DNA of 7,166 nucleotides, taken from an uncultured Clostridia bacterium (lineage in GTDB: Bacteria > Bacillota > Clostridia > Christensenellales > UBA1242). The stretch covers positions 1 through 7,166 of the forward strand of contig CANQQH010000059.1 of NCBI GenBank assembly GCA_947625955.1, read 5' to 3'. Below, one piece after another: positions 1 to 4,711 of the stretch. Position numbers and translations under genes: made by a program. Position 1 is the first letter of the stretch, and every line of letters begins with the position of its first letter. Under the pieces are notes generated by a model. The model searched no databases, was not told the DNA's origin, and saw only the letters and a program-made list of their open reading frames with translations.

Positions 1-1214
1 AGGCTTTCAGGCGCGGCACAAGTGTTTATTTCCCTGACTACGTTTTGCCAATGCTTCCAAAGGTTTTGAGCAACGGCATTTGCTCGCTCAACCCAAATGA
101 AGACAGGCTATCACTCAGCGTGGTGATGGAAATTGACAAAAATGGCAATGTGAAAAACCATCAAATCTGCGAGGGCGTTATCAAATCCGACTTCCGCATG
201 ACCTACACAGAGGTCACAAAAATCTTTGATGGCGACAACGAAATGCGCAAAAAATATGCAAAAGTTGTTCCAATGCTTGAAAAAATGGCCGAACTTGCCA
301 AGATTTTGCTAAAACGCAGAAACGACGCCGGGCAACTTGACTTCGATTTGCCAGAGGCTCAAATCAATATCGACGGCGAGGGAAGAATTACAGAAATTTA
401 TCAAAAGCCAAGAAACCTTTCAGACAGGCTCATCGAGCAGTTCATGGTTATAACAAACGAGGTTGTTGCAAGACATTTCGACCAGATGAATGTGCCGTTT
501 GTTTATCGTGTGCACGAATACCCAACGCCAGAACGAATAAAGTCGTTCAAAGAGTTTATCGCGAGCTTCTCGTTGAAGCTTGAAAGCGGAGCGAATGGCT
601 ACGACCCGATGTCTTTTCAAAAGTTACTTTTGCAAATAAACAACACAGAATTTTCAAAGCCTATTTCAAAAGTTATGCTTCGAAGTATGCAAAAAGCGAG
701 GTATGACCCTGAAAATATTGGCCATTTTGGGCTTGCACTCAAAGATTATTGCCATTTCACATCGCCAATCAGGCGTTATCCTGATCTCACAATCCATAGG
801 ATTATCAAGCACGTTATTCACAATGAGCTCACAAGTGAGAGACTAAAACTCCTTGAAGACTTTGTTGAAAAAGCGAGCGAGCAATCGAGCGTCACTGAAC
901 GCAATGCCGACGAGGCTGAAAGGGCAGTTGACGACCTCAAAAAAGCCGAATATATGTCGGACAAGATTGGTGAGGAATTTGAAGGCAACATCAGCGCCGT
1001 GACGGACAGTGGTATCTTTGTTGAACTTGACAACACAATCGAGGGTTTTATCTATAAAGAGTTTTTGCCAGAGGACAGATATATTTTCGACGAAAAGCGC
1101 TATATTCTTTTTGGAAAACGCAACAAATTTTCACTTGGTGACAGGCTAAAAGTGAAAGTTAGCGCAGTTGATATCAATCTTCGCCATATTGATTTTGTGC
1201 TTGCAAATGCCTGA
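1..1214 (+). CDS. rnr: Ribonuclease R (RNB-family 3'-5' exoribonuclease), 5'-truncated by window edge
   Basis: RNase R is a processive 3'-to-5' exoribonuclease that degrades structured RNA and, with SmpB-tmRNA, non-stop mRNAs. The reading frame is open from base 3, and the first visible residues (AFRRGTSVYFPDYVLPMLP) are the typical RNB-domain core just after the Asp-rich catalytic motif, which lies upstream of the window. About 403 residues are visible. They include SLNPNEDRLSLSV, the RNB signature HFTSPIRRYPDL at about 753-788, with the Arg residues expected near the active site, and a C-terminal S1 RNA-binding domain (about 966-1205; GEEFEGNISAVTDSGIFVEL). The protein ends right after S1 and lacks the long basic tail of the E. 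coli enzyme. A TTG at 45 is internal, not the start. No terminator follows, so read-through into smpB is plausible. rnr-smpB-ssrA is a familiar order in Firmicutes. Confidence 0.96.
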   Translation, partial: AFRRGTSVYFPDYVLPMLPKVLSNGICSLNPNEDRLSLSVVMEIDKNGNVKNHQICEGVIKSDFRMTYTEVTKIFDGDNEMRKKYAKVVPMLEKMAELAKILLKRRNDAGQLDFDLPEAQINIDGEGRITEIYQKPRNLSDRLIEQFMVITNEVVARHFDQMNVPFVYRVHEYPTPERIKSFKEFIASFSLKLESGANGYDPMSFQKLLLQINNTEFSKPISKVMLRSMQKARYDPENIGHFGLALKDYCHFTSPIRRYPDLTIHRIIKHVIHNELTSERLKLLEDFVEKASEQSSVTERNADEAERAVDDLKKAEYMSDKIGEEFEGNISAVTDSGIFVELDNTIEGFIYKEFLPEDRYIFDEKRYILFGKRNKFSLGDRLKVKVSAVDINLRHIDFVLANA

Positions 1215-1322
1215 AAAACAAACAAAAAACGCTTCAAAAACGCAAATTCATTCAAAAATGATGTAAAAAACGCCAAAAAAGTGTTAAAAATTATAAAAAA
1301 TTTTGCAAACAATCTTGAAAAA
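1214..1322. promoter_or_regulatory. Helically phased A-tract array (predicted intrinsically curved DNA)
   Basis: The rnr-smpB spacer contains runs of A starting at 1214, 1224, 1236, 1244 (AAATT), 1254, 1265, 1275, 1286, 1295, 1307 (only three A) and 1318. The mean spacing is about 10.4 bp, one helical turn, over roughly ten turns. A-tracts in helical phase bend DNA in one direction. The array ends on the -35 box of the smpB promoter, so a role as an upstream activating curve or UP-like element is a reasonable inference. Simple AT-rich drift is the alternative, though the even spacing argues against it. Confidence 0.6.
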
Positions 1323-1343
1323 TAAATTTTTATATGTTATAAT
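1315..1343 (+). promoter_or_regulatory. Sigma-A type promoter of smpB(-ssrA), extended -10
   Basis: The -35 box TTGAAA (1315-1320) is separated by exactly 17 bp from a perfect TATAAT (1338-1343), with an extended -10 TG at 1335-1336. The expected start of transcription is near 1350, which falls on the last base of the AAGGAG ribosome binding site (1345-1350). A transcript from this promoter would therefore have a leader of only about 6-7 nt for smpB but would supply ssrA. Longer read-through mRNA from rnr would keep the full binding site. Confidence 0.75.
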
Positions 1344-1355
1344 CAAGGAGCAAAT

Positions 1356-1802
1356 ATGAAGGAAATAGCAGAAAATCGAAAAGCGTTCTTTGAATATTTT
1401 ATAGAAGAAAAGATTGAGTGTGGCATCGTTTTGGAAGGAAGTGAAGTCAAGTCAATCAGGTGCGGTCATTTGAGCCTTGCCGATAGCTATGCGGTTATCA
1501 AAAACGGCGAAGCGTTCCTAATAAACGCCCATATCGCCAGTTATGAGAAAACAAGCGCCTTCAAACTTGACGAAAGAAGAAGCCGAAAACTTCTTCTCAA
1601 AAGAGCAGAAATTGACAGGCTGGAAAGAAAAATCAAAGAAAAAAGCTTCACATTAATTCCACTTCGGGCATACTTTGTTGGTGGATTAGTCAAACTAGAA
1701 CTAGGGCTCGCAAAAGGTAAACACCTCTTCGACAAAAAGCAGTCGCTCAAAGAAAAAGATGCTTTGCGCGAGGCTGATAGGGCAATAAAGAACATCAAAT
1801 AA
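1356..1802 (+). CDS. smpB: SsrA-binding protein SmpB
   Basis: SmpB is a small basic RNA-binding protein. It binds the tRNA-like domain of tmRNA, brings it to stalled ribosomes and mimics an anticodon stem in the decoding site. The 148-residue length is normal. Family hallmarks are the N-terminal ENRKAFFEYFIEE, the segment GIVLEGSEVKSIR (residues about 24-36), SLADSYAVIKNGEAFL, RSRKLLLKRAEI, TLIPLRAYF, and the highly conserved ELGLAKGKHLFDKK. A basic C-terminal tail follows (SLKEKDALREADRAIKNIK), of the kind that enters the mRNA channel of the ribosome. The ATG is preceded by AAGGAG at 1345-1350, five bases away. Its partner RNA, ssrA, begins 37 bp after the stop codon, so the two are likely co-transcribed. 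Only 37 bp are available for a separate ssrA promoter and none is obvious there. Confidence 0.98.
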   Translation: MKEIAENRKAFFEYFIEEKIECGIVLEGSEVKSIRCGHLSLADSYAVIKNGEAFLINAHIASYEKTSAFKLDERRSRKLLLKRAEIDRLERKIKEKSFTLIPLRAYFVGGLVKLELGLAKGKHLFDKKQSLKEKDALREADRAIKNIK

Positions 1803-1820
1803 CCTCAAATTTGCGTTTTT

Positions 1821-1845
1821 TGCCCCCAAGGCATTTCATGGGGGC
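1821..1845 (+). other. Precursor-leader inverted repeat overlapping tmRNA 5' end
   Basis: Just upstream of the mature tmRNA, GCCCCC (1822-1827) is complementary to GGGGGC (1840-1845), which is the 5' strand of the tmRNA acceptor stem. The loop is 12 nt. A competing small hairpin, TGCC (1821-1824) with GGCA (1830-1833), uses part of the same bases. No U-run follows the larger stem, so it is not a normal terminator. It may affect 5' processing or folding of the precursor, but this is inference. Confidence 0.4.
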
Positions 1846-2195
1846 GTACAGGTTTCGACAGTTATAGGCTTGAATATCTAGCGCGCTGGGCTTCGGTCAC
1901 CCTAGCCTTAAAAAAGAGTGGCAAAAATAAACGCTAACGAAAATTTAGCACTTGCTGCGTAAGTTAGCAGCACGGGTTCGCGGTTGGTTCTTGCAACAAC
2001 CTCGCACTTGAAATAAACTTGCAAGGTCGCTTCCAATTTGTTTTGAGTGGATTGGCAAGCGAAACAAAACTCAAATTGCTTTGCGAAATGCGTTGGCACA
2101 GGCTCGCAAAGTGAAACTTCTTGCCAACTGTGGCGCGGAAGAAGGGTATTTGAAAATATGATTGGACGTGGGTTCGATTCCCACCGCCTCCACCA
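1840..2195 (+). ncRNA. ssrA: Transfer-messenger RNA (tmRNA, one-piece)
   Basis: tmRNA acts as both tRNA(Ala) and mRNA. It frees stalled ribosomes and adds a degradation tag to the unfinished protein. The 5' end GGGGGCG (1840-1846) pairs with CGCCTCC (2185-2191, one G-U pair) to form the 7-bp acceptor stem. A discriminator A (2192) and an encoded CCA (2193-2195) follow. The T-arm is GTGGG-TTCGATT-CCCAC (2168-2184). The conserved 5' element GGTTTCGACAG is at 1851-1861. The tag frame runs 1921-1962, and its stop codon lies in the loop of a 6-bp hairpin (1953-1958 with 1967-1972). Complementary segments between about 2030 and 2080 belong to the pseudoknot domain, which I did not resolve fully. 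The length of 356 nt is typical. It directly follows smpB, and its ends are set by the acceptor pairing. Confidence 0.97.
1921..1962 (+). other. ssrA: tmRNA tag-peptide reading frame, AKINANENLALAA
   Basis: Translation resumes on GCA at 1921, preceded by an A-rich stretch and GAGTG, and runs 13 codons to TAA at 1960-1962. The encoded tag is AKINANENLALAA. The ANENLALAA end fits the usual ending in a small/hydrophobic residue followed by Ala-Ala that ClpXP-type proteases recognise. The exact resume codon is inferred from the frame, the Ala codon and the hairpin holding the stop codon. Confidence 0.9.
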
Positions 2196-2278
2196 AACAA
2201 ACTAATCTCTCAATCCGAGTTTTTATATTTAGTCAATAATTTTTTGCTAGAAATAAACACAAAAGGAGATATATAAAT
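2196..2278 (+). promoter_or_regulatory. ssrA to coiled-coil gene spacer with strong RBS, promoter unclear
   Basis: This 83-bp AT-rich gap holds the ribosome binding site AAAAGGAGAT (2261-2270), ten bases before the ATG at 2279. I see no convincing terminator for ssrA: only a 3-bp CTC/GAG stem (about 2207-2219) followed by a T-rich stretch. No promoter with good spacing is visible either. Transcription may read through from ssrA, with 3' processing releasing the tmRNA. Confidence 0.4.
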
Positions 2279-3121
2279 ATGACACCATTTCAAATTGTTG
2301 CAGTTGTTTTGCTAGGGCTTGGAACTCTCGCAGCCATCATCTTCACAGCCGCTTTCATCATGGAAACTTTGTCAACTGGTGAAAAGAGCGAAGAACCAAA
2401 AGAAGAAGTAAAGCAAGACGAAGAGGTTGCTGAAATCGACCTCGACCAAATGCTCGCTAAACTTGAAGAGGCTTCGAACGACAAGAAGGAAGAAGATAAA
2501 GTTGTTGTTATTGAAGACATCAAGGAAGAGCCAAAAGAAGAGCCTAAGGAAGAAGAGAAGCAAGAAGAAGTTAAAGAAGAAGTAGTAGAGGAAAAGAAAG
2601 AAGAGGAAGTTGTTGAGGAAAAGAAAGAAGAAAAGGAAGAAAAGCCAACAACTATCATCATCAACAACATCACCGAAAACAACGCTCCTGAGTTTGACTA
2701 TCGCATTAGACTCGCAAAGATCAAAGAGAGCCAAGCAAAGATTGACCGTGACCTTGAAAAAACAACAAGAGCTATTTTGAAGTATGACAGAACTATCCGC
2801 AGAAAAGAGCGCAATCAAAAGATGCTCGACCGCAGGGCTTTGGAACTCACAAACCTGAACCTTCTCATGTATTCAGTCACCGACATCAAGAATGTTGATG
2901 CTGAAAAGAAGGCTCGTCAGGAAGAACTCACAGCTCACATCGCTGAGCTCAAAGCTAGCATCCAAGATGCTGAGAACTATATCGAGGCAAACAAGGAAAA
3001 GCACGAGAACAACCTTAAACTCAGAGATTATCTCACAAAGGAAAAAGCAAGATATGCCGATGAAGTTAAGGAACTTGAAGCTCTCATTGCTTCTGGAAAA
3101 TATTTTGACGACAAGAAGTAA
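2279..3121 (+). CDS. Membrane-anchored Glu/Lys-rich coiled-coil protein, function unknown
   Basis: I do not recognise this 280-residue protein as a named family. Three parts are visible. Residues about 5-28 form one hydrophobic transmembrane segment. Residues about 34-122 are a low-complexity linker almost entirely of Glu, Lys, Pro and Val, with EEPKEEPKEEE and two copies of VVEEKKEE(E/K). After a short hydrophobic stretch (TTIIINNIT, 124-132), residues about 140-270 are charged and strongly helical, as in a long coiled coil. No catalytic motif is seen. The architecture suits a membrane-tethered spacer or scaffold with an assembling helical end, possibly envelope or division related, but this is inference. 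The start has a near-ideal ribosome binding site. The gene is closed by two strong terminators, which suggests strong expression. The linker could be disordered on either side of the membrane, and the topology is unclear. Confidence 0.9.
   Translation: MTPFQIVAVVLLGLGTLAAIIFTAAFIMETLSTGEKSEEPKEEVKQDEEVAEIDLDQMLAKLEEASNDKKEEDKVVVIEDIKEEPKEEPKEEEKQEEVKEEVVEEKKEEEVVEEKKEEKEEKPTTIIINNITENNAPEFDYRIRLAKIKESQAKIDRDLEKTTRAILKYDRTIRRKERNQKMLDRRALELTNLNLLMYSVTDIKNVDAEKKARQEELTAHIAELKASIQDAENYIEANKEKHENNLKLRDYLTKEKARYADEVKELEALIASGKYFDDKK
2582..2635 (+). repeat. Two tandem 27-bp coding repeats in a polypurine stretch
   Basis: Two adjacent 27-bp units (2582-2608 and 2609-2635) encode VVEEKKEEE and VVEEKKEEK. 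A 17-base identical core starts at 2588 and again at 2615. They lie in a purine-rich coding-strand stretch (about 2386-2645) made mostly of GAA, GAG, AAG and AAA codons. This is the kind of region that can grow or shrink by replication slippage in 9-codon steps. Confidence 0.75.
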
Positions 3122-3127
3122 TATAAT

Positions 3128-3165
3128 ATCGCCAGCCAATATTGGTTGGCGATTTTCTTTCTCGT
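3128..3165 (+). terminator. Intrinsic terminator 1 after the coiled-coil gene
   Basis: Arms 3128-3139 (ATCGCCAGCCAA) and 3142-3153 (TTGGTTGGCGAT) pair over 12 positions with one G-U pair, and a T-rich run follows (TTTTCTTT and TTTT to about 3168). It begins seven bases after the stop codon. The innermost pairs would open to give a normal loop. Confidence 0.9.
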
Positions 3166-3168
3166 TTT

Positions 3169-3201
3169 GTGAGATAGGGTGAAGCTTATCTCACTTTTTT
3201 T
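3169..3201 (+). terminator. Intrinsic terminator 2 (tandem with terminator 1)
   Basis: A perfect 8-bp stem, GTGAGATA (3169-3176) with TATCTCAC (3187-3194), has a 10-base loop and is followed by seven T (3195-3201). It lies directly behind terminator 1 and ten bases before the -35 box of the next promoter. It fully separates the coiled-coil gene from the next unit. Confidence 0.88.
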
Positions 3202-3210
3202 GTTGTTTGT

Positions 3211-3239
3211 TTGACACCTTTATTTCTCTTTGGTATTAT
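3211..3239 (+). promoter_or_regulatory. Sigma-A promoter of the LPG-synthase-TM-like gene
   Basis: A perfect -35 TTGACA (3211-3216), a 17-bp spacer and a -10 TATTAT (3234-3239) with an extended -10 TG at 3231-3232. Expected transcription start is about 3246. This rules out a translation start at the in-frame TTG at 3207, which would lie upstream of the promoter. Confidence 0.85.
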
Positions 3240-3293
3240 TATAGAAAGTGTGATATCGTGGGCGAAAAGAAAAAGGAAAATGAACAAATAGTG

Positions 3294-4637
3294 ATGGATG
3301 GCGTTCCTCGTGCAAAAGAGGAACAGATTCCGCATGAAGAAAACAATGAAACCAGGCCTATTGAAAATGAGCAAATTGAAGGCCAGCTTTCTGCTTTTGA
3401 CGATTCGCTCGAAGGCTCAATGATTGATGAATCGGTTGCAAGAGAGAAACTCCAAGAAGCAATTGAAACTCAAAAACCAAAAAAGAAGAGAAAAAGCCTC
3501 ATCACCAACCTCATATTTTTTGCAATCAACATCTTGGTTATGGGCATCATCATTGGCGCGTTCGTGAAAGATGCAAACGGCATCTCGCTTTCAGCGCTTG
3601 TTCACACGCAAGGAAAGAAGCTTTGGTGGCTTGCGCTGGGCGTTGGGCTTTTCTTTGTGATGTTCCTTGCCGACACAATGATGTTCTTCTGCCTTATCAA
3701 AAGGTCAACAGGGAAGAGAAGATTTCTGCTTAGCTATAAGGTCAGCGCCGTTGGAAAATATTTCGATGCAATAACGCCTTTCTCGGTTGGTGGTCAGCCA
3801 TCGCAGATTCTAAACCTCGCAAGGGCGGGGGTGTCGCCTGGAACGGCAACAAGCATTCCTATCATAAAACTTATCATATATAATATTGTTTATACCTTTG
3901 TTATCTTGATGTTCTTGATCTTTGGCGTGCCTTTCATCCCAATCACTTCGCCACTCATGAACCTTCTATTTATCCTTTTCAAAATCATAGCGTATATTGG
4001 GCTGATTTTCACGGCGCTCACCAGCGTTTTGTTTATTCTTATCGGGAGCGGCAAGATAGTTGGTCGAAAGCTCGTGAGGTGGATTGTTAGGCTTGGCTAT
4101 AAACTTCGCATTGTCAAGGACTACCGCAAGAGCTATAACAAGATCATGAGCCAAGTTCTTGAATACCAAACGTCAATCAAATATTTGAGAAAGAATTTGG
4201 GGATGCTGTTTGCGTGCATTTTCTTTGGGCTCATTGAAGCACTCTGCTATTTCTCAATACCGTTCGCCGTTGTCATGGCGCTTTCCCCAGCAAACATAAC
4301 TGGCGCCGTCAACATCCTATCAGTCCTTTTAATTTGCATCACGAAGTTTATTGTTTGCCAAATGGCATCAGTTGTTATTCCTCTTCCAGGCGGAACGGGA
4401 ATGATGGAACTTTCCTTCATGTTCCTGTTCAGCGGCGAGGCACTCTTGGGTCTTGACCAAGCGAACGTGCTTCTCGGCTTGCTGGCTTGGAGATTCTTGA
4501 CCTACTACTTCACAATCTTGCAAGGCTTCATCGTTTCAACTGCCGACAGCATCACTCGTATGGTGCGCACGAAGAAAGAAATGAAACTCGCCGAGCAAAA
4601 GCAAGACGAATCCAAAACAATTGATCAAAATGTATAA
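3294..4637 (+). CDS. Lysylphosphatidylglycerol synthase TM-region family (YbhN/AglD-like) membrane protein
   Basis: This polytopic inner-membrane protein belongs to the flippase-like family that forms the membrane half of MprF and stands alone as YbhN/AglD-type proteins. In MprF the domain helps flip modified phospholipid. The substrate here is unknown. From the ATG the protein is 447 residues. It has an acidic cytoplasmic head (1-60), a KPKKKRK cluster (61-67), and about seven to eight hydrophobic segments (near 70-91, 109-135, 187-213, 222-251, 302-330, 338-362, 372-397, 399-419). The two family hallmarks are GKYFDAITPFSVGGQPSQ (154-171) and PLPGGTGMMELSF (363-375). The C-terminal soluble aminoacyl-transferase domain of MprF is absent, so it is not a lysyl-PG synthase itself. 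The start is uncertain. ATG 3294 has AAAAGG only at a long 16-17 base distance, and GTG 3258 and GTG 3291 are in-frame alternatives. Confidence 0.9.
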   Translation: MDGVPRAKEEQIPHEENNETRPIENEQIEGQLSAFDDSLEGSMIDESVAREKLQEAIETQKPKKKRKSLITNLIFFAINILVMGIIIGAFVKDANGISLSALVHTQGKKLWWLALGVGLFFVMFLADTMMFFCLIKRSTGKRRFLLSYKVSAVGKYFDAITPFSVGGQPSQILNLARAGVSPGTATSIPIIKLIIYNIVYTFVILMFLIFGVPFIPITSPLMNLLFILFKIIAYIGLIFTALTSVLFILIGSGKIVGRKLVRWIVRLGYKLRIVKDYRKSYNKIMSQVLEYQTSIKYLRKNLGMLFACIFFGLIEALCYFSIPFAVVMALSPANITGAVNILSVLLICITKFIVCQMASVVIPLPGGTGMMELSFMFLFSGEALLGLDQANVLLGLLAWRFLTYYFTILQGFIVSTADSITRMVRTKKEMKLAEQKQDESKTIDQNV

Positions 4638-4640
4638 AAT

Positions 4641-4668
4641 TTGATATATAACGCTAAATTAATACAAT
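4641..4668 (+). promoter_or_regulatory. Probable promoter of the G1PDH-like gene
   Basis: TTGATA (4641-4646), a 16-bp spacer and TACAAT (4663-4668) fit a sigma-A promoter with expected start near 4675. The ATG at 4667 overlaps the -10 box and so is unlikely to be the real start, which supports ATG 4712. The promoter begins three bases after the upstream stop codon. Confidence 0.55.
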
Positions 4669-4671
4669 GTG

Positions 4672-4710
4672 GCACGCGGAATTTTATTTCCTGGCGTGCT
4701 ATATTTGTTT
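4672..4710 (+). terminator. Hairpin with broken U-tract upstream of the G1PDH-like gene (weak terminator or leader structure)
   Basis: GCACGCGGAA (4672-4681) pairs with TTCC (4688-4691) and GCGTGC (4694-4699), giving 10 bp with a TG bulge and a 6-base loop. TATATTTGTTTT follows. It sits 34 bases after the upstream stop codon and ends just before ATG 4712. It could end the upstream transcript. Because the predicted promoter starts inside it, it could also form a leader structure at the start codon. Confidence 0.55.
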
Positions 4711-4711
4711 T

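Noticed and set aside
45..47. TTG 45 as start of the RNase R gene
   Set aside because: Conserved RNB-domain residues continue in frame upstream to base 3, so the gene simply enters from the left edge.
2168..2195. tmRNA 3' end as an attachment site for an integrated element
   Set aside because: No integrase, no second copy of the 3' end, and the downstream genes look like host chromosome.
1964..2200. Open frame on the - strand encoding GGGGGNRTHV and onward
   Set aside because: It is the antisense of tmRNA. The GNRTHV-type string is the reverse translation of the T-arm and acceptor stem, a known source of false protein calls.
2203..2232. CTC/GAG stem plus T-run as an ssrA terminator
   Set aside because: Only three strong pairs form, which is too weak to support the call.
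2290..2818. Two long - strand open frames rich in Ser or in Phe/Leu
   Set aside because: They are the antisense of the Glu/Lys-rich linker: GAA/AAG codons read backwards give TTC/CTT. They have no ribosome binding site and the real gene is clearly on the + strand.
3207..3257. TTG 3207 as the start of the LPG-synthase-TM-like protein
   Set aside because: It lies upstream of the -35 box of a near-consensus promoter and would add the promoter as coding sequence.
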